Shown here one piece after another: positions 1-7,555 of a stretch of DNA of 64,000 nucleotides. The DNA comes from Methanomicrobiaceae archaeon (GTDB lineage: Archaea; Halobacteriota; Methanomicrobia; Methanomicrobiales; Methanomicrobiaceae), in contig JAFGWE010000032.1 in assembly GCA_016937345.1 (NCBI GenBank), positions 79,256 to 143,255 of the forward strand, given 5' to 3'. Below the pieces are notes generated by a model. That model did no database searches. It saw only the letters and a program-made list of their open reading frames with translations, and was not told the origin of the DNA. How positions within the stretch are numbered: the stretch's first letter is position 1; each line of letters opens with the position of its first letter. The position numbers and the translations under genes were made by a program.

Positions 1-59
1 AATAAATATGGCAGATTTTGCCTGATTAATATAAATCCAAAAAACACTGCTATCTATTT

Positions 60-614
60 TTATTGTCCTTTTTCAGGCTCTATTATCTCATCCACAAAAG
101 AGCTCATCTGAGAAAGAAGCATTGGATCAAGTCCGCCGTCGACTGCAAGAAGTACACCACTTTCCTCTCTCTGTCTCAGTTTGGTTGAGATAAAATGTGT
201 AAACTGAGATATTTTAACAGACGGAAGATAGATGAGCATAGTGCTGATAGAGTCCATAAGAACAAATATTTTATTTCCCTGTAGTTTCTTCATCATCTCT
301 GTGATTGCGATTCCAAGACTTGTAAGATCGGCAGGATTATTTGTATTCATGTGATGCTCGTCGGAAACAGGGTCTGTACCCATTGAATACCTTGTGATAG
401 CATCAATGAAATATACGGATTCTGTTTTTATGCCACTCTTAATGTAGAGTTTTTCAAGAATTGAAGCAGGAAAATTCGTTGTAACTACTATTGTGATATA
501 TCCGGCATCCTGTGCTTCTTTAATGACTGCTGTGTTTGACTCCCTTATTTTTCTGGGGTCTGAGAGATAAAGGACTATTTTTGATTCTTCAGTATCATCA
601 AGTGAAAAATTCAT
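60..614 (-). CDS. RecA/KaiC-fold signalling protein without P-loop
   Basis: A soluble protein of 184 residues. It has alternating beta strands and helices like the ATPase core of KaiC-type proteins (family resembling DUF7504/DUF835), including a strand ending in VLMDSIS (a Walker B-like position, about residues 117-123) and a late LLAVDGG strand, but no GxxxxGK(T/S) P-loop, so ATP hydrolysis is unlikely. The start lies 13 bases after the stop of the upstream PAS-protein gene, which implies one transcript and a shared signalling task. Family placement is by eye. Exact function is unknown; an alternative is a purely structural receiver-like module. Confidence 0.6.
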   Translation of the reverse strand: MNFSLDDTEESKIVLYLSDPRKIRESNTAVIKEAQDAGYITIVVTTNFPASILEKLYIKSGIKTESVYFIDAITRYSMGTDPVSDEHHMNTNNPADLTSLGIAITEMMKKLQGNKIFVLMDSISTMLIYLPSVKISQFTHFISTKLRQREESGVLLAVDGGLDPMLLSQMSSFVDEIIEPEKGQ

Positions 615-627
615 CTTTTAAAAGCCC

Positions 628-1653
628 CTACTTTTTTAGAAATTCTGCATAAGCATCAGGTATTGACGTCTGTTTCTTCACAACTGCATTATTAAGCTCT
701 TTTAAATTTTCGAGGATTTTGTCTGCATTTGTTATCTGTATATTCAATAGAATCTCAGCATCCTCCTTGGATATTTTATCGGAATGAAGAAGATTTTTTA
801 TATCCTCTGTGTTGTTTCTGATAATTTCCACCGGCTTTTTAAGCCTTAAAGCACTCTCTGTAACAAATGATAAAAGCTCACGCTCTGCTTTTCTCTCCTG
901 TGAGAGGTCATGGGCCATAAAGGATATTCCATTGATTATTCCTCTTTCGTCATACATAGGCTGGACATTTATTGAGATCTCTGCCTCATCTCCGTTCTTT
1001 AAGAGAAGTGCGGATTCAAACCTCTCAAAAGTCTCTCCACTGAGAAGTTTTTTCATTATTTCTTCGTAATGCTCTTTTTTACTCTCTGTAAAGAGAATAC
1101 GGATATCTTTCCCTGTAATTTCATCTTCAGAGTATCCAAAAAGTTTTTCGGCACCATAATTCCAGTATTTAACGATTCCATCAGTTTTGATGCTGACTAT
1201 TGCATCACATGTATTCTCGACTATCTCTGCAAGGTTTGTCTTGTCTGTGTTTAGTCTGACTATTTCGTTAATATCGGTGATAAAGTGTATAGCGCCGATA
1301 ACATCCCCGTCGTCGTTTATTAAGGGATCAATTTTCACCATGTACCATTTGTCCATAAAAAGCTGATAGCTCTCTCTTTTGTGTGAACCCATTGATTTGA
1401 CAAAAGGACACCCTTCAATAAAATGGCTGAGTTTATGCACGAGTTCATAGCAGTGTCTGCCCAAAATGTCCTTTGATGGCATTTCAAGGAACTCTTCAGT
1501 GGCCCTGTTGCAGTAAAGTATTTCTCCCTCATTTGAAAGAATAAATATCGGCTCTGCCATTGAATTATATATCATCTGCCACATTCTGTCAGGAGACTCT
1601 GTCTGTTTATTTGTCCACTCCCTCAGTTCATCGGCATTTATTTTGTTTTCCAA
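628..1653 (-). CDS. Two-PAS-domain sensor protein lacking a kinase core
   Basis: A soluble protein of 341 residues with two PAS domains (about residues 28-130 and 140-255). The first contains AEPIFILSNEGEILYCNRA and the second CDAIVSIKTDGIVKYWNYGA, followed by a PAC-like stretch. The C-terminal 80 residues are helical and resemble a dimerisation domain (about 262-320, SALRLKKPVEIIRNN), but the phosphorylatable His is absent and there is no HATPase domain. It therefore looks like a sensor that signals by protein contact, probably with the RecA-fold protein encoded just downstream. The start follows a weak AT-rich leader. The ligand or cofactor of the PAS domains cannot be told from the sequence. 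Confidence 0.8.
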   Translation of the reverse strand: MENKINADELREWTNKQTESPDRMWQMIYNSMAEPIFILSNEGEILYCNRATEEFLEMPSKDILGRHCYELVHKLSHFIEGCPFVKSMGSHKRESYQLFMDKWYMVKIDPLINDDGDVIGAIHFITDINEIVRLNTDKTNLAEIVENTCDAIVSIKTDGIVKYWNYGAEKLFGYSEDEITGKDIRILFTESKKEHYEEIMKKLLSGETFERFESALLLKNGDEAEISINVQPMYDERGIINGISFMAHDLSQERKAERELLSFVTESALRLKKPVEIIRNNTEDIKNLLHSDKISKEDAEILLNIQITNADKILENLKELNNAVVKKQTSIPDAYAEFLKK

Positions 1654-1865
1654 TTTAATAACCCCCTGAAGATAAAATCTCTATAATTTCCAGATTATTT
1701 TAATGTAATCCTTATTGTTGAAATTCTTATGTGTTTTGGAGATTTTGGAATTTTTTATATTTCTGTGTTAAAATTTAGCGGATTTAAACGGGGAACCTGT
1801 TTTTAATCTGAAAGTGAAATTGAAAAAGTATAAAATTGATGCAATTATACTTCTTGCAATGAATC

Positions 1866-3170
1866 ATGCCGGGAAAAGGGAATATTTTGCGGATTTTAAC
1901 GAAGATAAATAATACGGATTTTGTTAAGGCTTATGTTCTGATTGCATACTTTATTGTGATCGGAATTCTGGCACTATATGCATTTTCTCCTTTCAGCGGA
2001 GAGATGGGATATATACTTGGAAGGCTGACCCCTCATCTTATATACATCCCTCTTGTCCTTACAGCTCTCTGGTATCCGCAGAAGAAATTTGCCCATATTC
2101 TGATATTTCTTTTAATTCTGATTCTCTTTGTGGCCGGGTATCTGAGAGAAGGATGGAGTTCCGATCTCATTTTCACAATATTTACATCGTTTATTTATCT
2201 CTGGGTATATTTTGCAATCCTCCTGATACCTTCATGGGATTCACGTGAAGGCAGGAAAAAAGCCGTTTCTGATGATTTTCCCGGAAAAGATACGGCTTTC
2301 AGCGGCCGCACAGCAGTCATCCATGACGGATCTTTAGCAGCCGAAAGGGATTTTACCACACAAAAAGAGCCTGCAAAACCCTGCACAACACCGCTTCCTG
2401 AATATCGATCCGTTCCTTCAGAACAGATACTGCCGCTTATTGAGTCATTTAAGATAAGAGACAGCGATGTTTTGTCAAATACGTTCCGTGCCATTGAGGC
2501 TGTGGGCAGTCCTGCGGAACCATACCTCGTAAATGAGCTTAAAAATCCGGATCTTTCCATACGTGAGAATTCTGCCCGGATGCTTGGCATTTTAAAATCA
2601 TCAGATTCAATATGTTCTCTTATTGAGGCAATGGATGACAATTCAAACAAAATGCATAATGCGGCCGTTTCGGCACTTGCAAATATCGGTGAGCCTGCAG
2701 TTGCACCTCTTATGAAATCCCTTTCTGACGCAAAGCCGAATATAAGAGCGGGTAGTGCAGCGGCACTGAGGGTTATCGGAGTTAAGGGGGCAATTCCTAA
2801 TATTGTGCCGCTGCTATCTGATGAGAGTCACTATGTTAGAAAAGAGGCGGCCAAATCCCTTGGAAGACTAGGGGATGAATCTGTTGCAGATGAGTTATGC
2901 AAAGTCATAAATGATGAATCACGCGGGGTTCGTCTGGCAGCTGTTGCAGCACTTGGGAGAGTAAAAAACAAGGCGTCTGTTCCTTATCTTTTTGAACAGT
3001 TAAAGGCAGAGAATGACTGTCAGGTAAGGGAAAGAATTGTGGAGTCTCTGGGGCAGATCGGCGGGGAAGCTGCAATCGTAGCAATAAAGTATGCAACGCT
3101 GGACTCTGATCCTGAGATCAGAATCCTTGCAAAAGAGTATCTTTTCGGGTATAATTATCTTATAAACTAA
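1866..3170 (+). CDS. Four-helix membrane sensor domain fused to HEAT repeats
   Basis: A protein of 434 residues. Residues 20-130 hold about four hydrophobic segments; the loop LTPHLIYIPLVLTALWYP resembles membrane input domains of methanogen histidine kinases. A polar linker follows (about 130-185), then HEAT/PBS-lyase-like repeats to the end (motifs such as SIRENSARMLGIL, VRKEAAKSLGRLGDE, VRLAAVAALGRV). HEAT repeats act as protein-binding scaffolds. The combination suggests a membrane-tethered scaffold whose sensor part is shared with two-component kinases. The 3' end overlaps the convergent transporter gene by 4 bases. Partner and signal are unknown. Confidence 0.75.
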   Translation: MPGKGNILRILTKINNTDFVKAYVLIAYFIVIGILALYAFSPFSGEMGYILGRLTPHLIYIPLVLTALWYPQKKFAHILIFLLILILFVAGYLREGWSSDLIFTIFTSFIYLWVYFAILLIPSWDSREGRKKAVSDDFPGKDTAFSGRTAVIHDGSLAAERDFTTQKEPAKPCTTPLPEYRSVPSEQILPLIESFKIRDSDVLSNTFRAIEAVGSPAEPYLVNELKNPDLSIRENSARMLGILKSSDSICSLIEAMDDNSNKMHNAAVSALANIGEPAVAPLMKSLSDAKPNIRAGSAAALRVIGVKGAIPNIVPLLSDESHYVRKEAAKSLGRLGDESVADELCKVINDESRGVRLAAVAALGRVKNKASVPYLFEQLKAENDCQVRERIVESLGQIGGEAAIVAIKYATLDSDPEIRILAKEYLFGYNYLIN

Positions 3171-4342
3171 CTTTTTATTTTTCCGGCCTTTTTCCACGGA
3201 TAGGGAACAAGCATAAAGAGTACCAGTGCCACTATTATCGGGATTATAAGGTAGGATAACGCTTCATTTACAGATGATATATCTGCAATGTATCCTGTAA
3301 TTGCAACGCCAAAACCTCCAGCTCCTACTCCTACTCCAAGAACAAGGCCTGATACTGTGCCTGCCCCTTTCGGTGCAAGTTCATGAGACATCGCAACTGT
3401 TACTGAGAATGTCGACCACAAAAAGTACCCGAATACAATAAGTGAGATTACAGAAACCCAGCCCTCTGTTGCGAGAAACAGAAGAAATGGCGGGATGGAT
3501 GCAATCATACCAAACAGGGTGTACTCCTTTCTTCCGTATTTATCAGAGAGTGTTGCACCAACAATCTGACCAATAACTCCGGCAATAAGCATTCCGGATG
3601 TAAGTACGTTTGCAACAATCAGGCTGAATCCCTGTTCATTTAAGAATGTCGGGAGATATGCAATTGAGCCGAAGATAACCCATGAACGAAATGCCGAGGC
3701 AATTACAAGAAGTGTTATTGGAAGATATGGGATACGGGTTTTTTCTGTTTCTACTGTATTTTCATTATTTTCTGAATGATTTCTGTTAAAATCCTTCGGG
3801 AGGACTTTTGTTAAATAAACTGCCATTAAAAGTCCGGGGATAAACAGGAGAACCAGGCCGGAAATGCCATAAAACCCGACTGCAAGACCTGCAAGTAAAG
3901 GACCTATTGCAAATCCCAGGTTTCCGCCGACGACAAAAATTGATGTAAGCCTTCCTCTGCTTGCTCCTTTTGCAAGCCGGCTTACAAGACCGAGAGCGCT
4001 TGGGTGAAAGAAGGCATGACCAAGTGCCGCACCTATCCCGAAGATTAGAATCATGTAATAATCCTGCTGGACAAATCCCACAAAGGACATGAAAAAGGCA
4101 CAGAACAGGATTGATACAGGAATTGGCACACTTATATTTTTATTGTCATACAGCCACCCGATGAAAGGCTGTGTGAAGGATGATGTCAGATTATAAACTG
4201 TAATCAAAAGTCCTGCAAGAAAGTATGAATAACCGTTCTGGAGAATTAAGAGGGGCAGAATTGCCGGCAGAACCGGTGAATATATATCGTTTACAAGATG
4301 GGATGCGGAAAGCCCGAAAATTGAGCGTGTATTATCATCCAT
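3167..4342 (-). CDS. MFS exporter, fosmidomycin-resistance (Fsr) type
   Basis: A membrane protein of 391 residues with about 12 hydrophobic segments. The N-terminus (LSASHLVNDIYSPVLPAILP) and the following PFIGWLYD loop are typical of the Fsr branch of the major facilitator superfamily, which exports small molecules with proton antiport. A second-half loop DKYGRKEYTLFG repeats the MFS A-motif. It starts 8 bases after the methyltransferase gene and is probably the last gene of the minus-strand run that begins with ppsA. The true substrate is not predictable; the Fsr label names the sequence family only. Confidence 0.85.
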   Translation of the reverse strand: MDDNTRSIFGLSASHLVNDIYSPVLPAILPLLILQNGYSYFLAGLLITVYNLTSSFTQPFIGWLYDNKNISVPIPVSILFCAFFMSFVGFVQQDYYMILIFGIGAALGHAFFHPSALGLVSRLAKGASRGRLTSIFVVGGNLGFAIGPLLAGLAVGFYGISGLVLLFIPGLLMAVYLTKVLPKDFNRNHSENNENTVETEKTRIPYLPITLLVIASAFRSWVIFGSIAYLPTFLNEQGFSLIVANVLTSGMLIAGVIGQIVGATLSDKYGRKEYTLFGMIASIPPFLLFLATEGWVSVISLIVFGYFLWSTFSVTVAMSHELAPKGAGTVSGLVLGVGVGAGGFGVAITGYIADISSVNEALSYLIIPIIVALVLFMLVPYPWKKAGKIKS

Positions 4343-4350
4343 ATTATCAC

Positions 4351-4959
4351 CTATAACTTTGCCATCCGGATTATTTCAACCCTGATGTCAACACACTCCT
4401 TTGTATGGTGGGCAAATGTGTGCTTCATGGGCAGATCGCATGCAAAAGCATCAGTTATCTCCGCTTTTCCTTTTATATATGCCTTAATAAAGCCTGTTGA
4501 ACGGCTGTTGAATATTCCGTATACGACATCTCCGCATCGTAGTGCCGCATCAATAAAGGGCCTGTCTGCATGGACATTCTGGGCGCCGAAAGGCGGATTC
4601 ATGATAACAGTGTCAAATTTTTTGGAACATTCAAAGGAATTGATGTCAGATGCCAGAAAATCAACACTGACTCCCAGTTTTTCAGCGTTTTTCTCTGCGA
4701 TCTCTATTGCTTTTTGGTCTATGTCAACTCCAAGGACGTATTCTGCACCTAAAAGTGCGGCCCCGCATGCCAGAACACCTGTGCCGCATCCCGGGTCAAA
4801 GACTCGTAATCCCTCTATGTCACCTTTAAGAGCCGCATTATAAAGAAATCTGGATGCAACAACTGCGGGGGTTTTATACTGCTCAAGAAAGGCATTTGGT
4901 TTTTCAAAACTATCAAGCCCTTCAAGCTTTATTTCAAGGGTTCTAAGTTTCAAAAACAC
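4351..4959 (-). CDS. METTL5-like N6-adenine RNA methyltransferase
   Basis: A class I SAM-dependent methyltransferase of 202 residues. Visible motifs are LEQYKTPAVVASRFL near residue 26 (the METTL5 LEQY-T signature), the SAM loop DPGCGTGVLACGA (about 55-67), the acidic GVDIDQKAI strand, and the catalytic NPPF motif (about 121-124), which marks amino-methylation of adenine. Human METTL5 methylates small-subunit rRNA; the archaeal homologues are presumed to act on rRNA as well. The gene sits 3 bases downstream of dph2, so two translation-machinery modification genes appear to share a transcript. Substrate is inferred from the family. Confidence 0.8.
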   Translation of the reverse strand: MFLKLRTLEIKLEGLDSFEKPNAFLEQYKTPAVVASRFLYNAALKGDIEGLRVFDPGCGTGVLACGAALLGAEYVLGVDIDQKAIEIAEKNAEKLGVSVDFLASDINSFECSKKFDTVIMNPPFGAQNVHADRPFIDAALRCGDVVYGIFNSRSTGFIKAYIKGKAEITDAFACDLPMKHTFAHHTKECVDIRVEIIRMAKL

Positions 4960-4962
4960 ACC

Positions 4963-5910
4963 TCAGATAATTTCGTCAATTGTATAATCTTCCCAGTCCC
5001 GAACCCCGCAGACGATCTCAAATTCCTGAGGTGAGAGCATAGGAACGGGATATCTTGCCTGATCATCGTAAGCCAGCCTCGGGCATGATGTATTTACATA
5101 TGCATCAAATCCGAGATTTAAAAGGGCATCCGGAGTAACTTCGCCCATAGATATCAGATATGCCTTATCAGAAAGTGAGCAGAGCCTTTCTGCAAGTTCT
5201 TCACGTTTCTGCCCGGATTTTTTGCTGAGAATTATCCCTATTTTCTCAGCCTCTTTTGCCTTCTCTATCTTTGCAAATCTCTGTCTTAAAAGCCGTTCTG
5301 GATCGACAACCAGGGCTTTTTTCATATATGGATCAAACGCAACAACCCTCGCACCGGTTGCAAGTGACACACCTAGAGGATGAAATACTCCGGTTCCGAT
5401 GAACAAAATCTCTTTGCATTTTGTATTTTTTGCAGCCTCGTATGTGCATCCGAGGATCTGACCCCTGTAAGGTGTTCTTGTACTTCCTTCTGAGATTACG
5501 GATTCAATTCCCCTTTCTTTTAAAAAGTCTGATACCTTATCAAGCTCATGGACATGCTGAATTGTTGTAACAAGACCCACTCGTTTGTCTTCGATAATAT
5601 CCTGAATCTGTTCAAGGGAATTTAAGTCAATATCCTGCCTGATAAATTCATAAATGACATTTTGTGTGTCATCGACAGGTGCATGGCCATAGTGAACTAA
5701 AATATCGGCAGTGCTTAGAGAAGAGAGATCAAGATCGCATGCCCCCCAGCACGGATCACCTGATATTATTACAGAGTATCCTTTATTTTTTAGTTCATCG
5801 GCAAAAGAATATGCCTCTCTTTTTAAGCCTTCAGGAAACTGGAGGGCAATTTTTTTTGCACCTGACTCTTTAAGCCTTAAAAAAATGTCAGAATTGTGTA
5901 TTTTTAACAT
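4963..5910 (-). CDS. dph2: Diphthamide synthesis radical enzyme Dph2
   Basis: A protein of 315 residues that matches archaeal Dph2, the [4Fe-4S] enzyme that transfers a 3-amino-3-carboxypropyl group from SAM to a histidine of elongation factor 2. The three cluster cysteines are recognisable: C58 in WGACDLD, C155 in ILGCTYEA and C276 in NTSCPRLA, each at the expected third of the protein. The start codon overlaps the end of hpt by 23 bases, which indicates translational coupling. It is followed at 3 bases by the METTL5-like gene. Archaeal Dph2 works as a homodimer. Confidence 0.92.
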   Translation of the reverse strand: MLKIHNSDIFLRLKESGAKKIALQFPEGLKREAYSFADELKNKGYSVIISGDPCWGACDLDLSSLSTADILVHYGHAPVDDTQNVIYEFIRQDIDLNSLEQIQDIIEDKRVGLVTTIQHVHELDKVSDFLKERGIESVISEGSTRTPYRGQILGCTYEAAKNTKCKEILFIGTGVFHPLGVSLATGARVVAFDPYMKKALVVDPERLLRQRFAKIEKAKEAEKIGIILSKKSGQKREELAERLCSLSDKAYLISMGEVTPDALLNLGFDAYVNTSCPRLAYDDQARYPVPMLSPQEFEIVCGVRDWEDYTIDEII

Positions 5911-6439
5911 TTACGCCTGATTCCAAGACTTCTATCTCAACAAGGTATTTGTAGGTTCTTCCTATGTCGCATTCGCCTCTTTTGATTACGACAAGGACAT
6001 CCGAAACTTCTGCACCTTTATCCGAAAGACCCTTAAGGATAGCTTTCATTGTGCCGCCGGTTGAGAACACATCGTCTATTACAACAACCCTGTCGCCTTT
6101 TTCAATACTGTTTAAGTAAAGTTCACCCTTTGAATATCCTGTTGTCTGGTGAAGGGCAACCTCTCCCGGCAGCTGGTATTCTCTCTTTCTTATAATTGTT
6201 AGGGGAAGATCTGTCATCAGTGAGAGTGCAACACCTATGTGGATTCCCATTGCCTCTGCAACGACAATCTTGTTTACACCCTCAAGGTCAAGTGCCCTTA
6301 CCATTAAAACCGCAACCTCTCTTAAAAGTGCAGGCTCAACAATAGGGACTCCGTCTGATATCGGATGAATAAAATAATTGTATTCTCCTCTTTTTACAAT
6401 AGGACATGTTTCAAGTGATTTTACAAGTTGTTCAAACAT
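5888..6439 (-). CDS. hpt: Hypoxanthine/adenine phosphoribosyltransferase
   Basis: A purine phosphoribosyltransferase of 183 residues. The PRPP-binding motif VVVIDDVFSTGGTMKA (about residues 117-132) is complete, and the N-terminal part (YFIHPISDGVPIVEP) is characteristic of the archaeal HGPRTase-like group that salvages hypoxanthine, guanine or adenine. It lies 3 bases after mfnA and overlaps dph2, inside a dense minus-strand operon. Choice between hypoxanthine and adenine as preferred base cannot be made from sequence by eye. Confidence 0.88.
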   Translation of the reverse strand: MFEQLVKSLETCPIVKRGEYNYFIHPISDGVPIVEPALLREVAVLMVRALDLEGVNKIVVAEAMGIHIGVALSLMTDLPLTIIRKREYQLPGEVALHQTTGYSKGELYLNSIEKGDRVVVIDDVFSTGGTMKAILKGLSDKGAEVSDVLVVIKRGECDIGRTYKYLVEIEVLESGVNVKNTQF

Positions 6440-6442
6440 AAT

Positions 6443-7534
6443 TTACATATCTCCTGCGGCTGTTAAAAATTCTTCAATTACTGCTTCTGTTACATGCGGC
6501 ATGCACACTGTTCTCATATGACCTGCACGTGTCCTTGAGACCTGCCATCCTTCAGGCGTACTGTCGCATATGAATGAAGCTACATTTACAGACGGGTCTG
6601 CTGCAACAGGGTATCCAAGTTCTTTCATACCCAAAATGAGCTTTCTGTTGTTTTTCATACACCTTTCAACTACCTCTGTCATACCGTCCTCTCCCAGATA
6701 TTCCAGGACTGCAAAGGCTCCTGCAACCGAGCCTCCCGGCCTTGTTCCGCAGAGTGTGCACTCTTTTTTTACTGTAAGATAGGGAGTATCAACTTCGGTT
6801 GATTTGAATACCGATGCATCACGGACTAAAAGACATCCTGCCGGTATAGTTGACATGCCCATCTTGTGCGGATCAACTGATAAGCTTGAAACACCGGGCA
6901 GCTTAAAGTCAAAATCAGGTGAGCCTTTTAAGAACGGAAGGACAAGCCCCCCGAATGCGGCATCGACATGAAGGAAGATGTCTTTGTCTGATGCCAGGTC
7001 TGAAAGGTGTGATATAGGATCAACTACTCCATACTCTGTTGTTCCCGCAACTCCGACAAGACAGACTGTGTCTTTGTCGATGTAATCCTCAATCTTCTCT
7101 TCATCCATTCTGAATTTATCGTCGGAAGGGACAGAACGAAGTTCAATTGAAAGGATATCACATGCCTTCTCAAAGGAGAAATGGACTGATTCAGGTACCA
7201 CCACATTTGGTTTTTTTGACCCTCCCATCTCTCTTGCGATTCTTAGTGCCTGGATATTTGACTCGGTTCCTCCGGTAGTTGCATATCCTCCGGCATCTTT
7301 GTGGTGAAGAAGTCCTCCCAGTCTTTCTACAAGGAGTGCTTCAATGGAGGCAGTTCCCAGAAAAAGGCCGGGATCTCCCAGATTTGTCTCAATAAACATG
7401 TTGTGTGCACGTACAGCAACAGGGTGTGGAATTGTGCACATGGAACTCAGGACTTTTTTGTAGGTCCTGTCTTTATTTCTTGCTGAAGAGAGAAAAGAGA
7501 AGAGTTCTTCTTCAGAACAACCCTTTTTTTGCAT
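6443..7534 (-). CDS. mfnA: L-tyrosine/L-aspartate decarboxylase MfnA
   Basis: A PLP-dependent group II decarboxylase of 363 residues. The PLP lysine is K224 in SVDPHKMGMS; a conserved HVDAAFGG strand precedes it (D191) and GGTESN is at about residue 88. In methanogens MfnA makes tyramine for methanofuran and can make beta-alanine for coenzyme A. It is preceded at 21 bases by ppsA and followed at 3 bases by hpt. Length and motifs fit the family with no visible defect. Confidence 0.9.
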   Translation of the reverse strand: MQKKGCSEEELFSFLSSARNKDRTYKKVLSSMCTIPHPVAVRAHNMFIETNLGDPGLFLGTASIEALLVERLGGLLHHKDAGGYATTGGTESNIQALRIAREMGGSKKPNVVVPESVHFSFEKACDILSIELRSVPSDDKFRMDEEKIEDYIDKDTVCLVGVAGTTEYGVVDPISHLSDLASDKDIFLHVDAAFGGLVLPFLKGSPDFDFKLPGVSSLSVDPHKMGMSTIPAGCLLVRDASVFKSTEVDTPYLTVKKECTLCGTRPGGSVAGAFAVLEYLGEDGMTEVVERCMKNNRKLILGMKELGYPVAADPSVNVASFICDSTPEGWQVSRTRAGHMRTVCMPHVTEAVIEEFLTAAGDM

Positions 7535-7555
7535 GATTTTAAGATGATTTACAGA

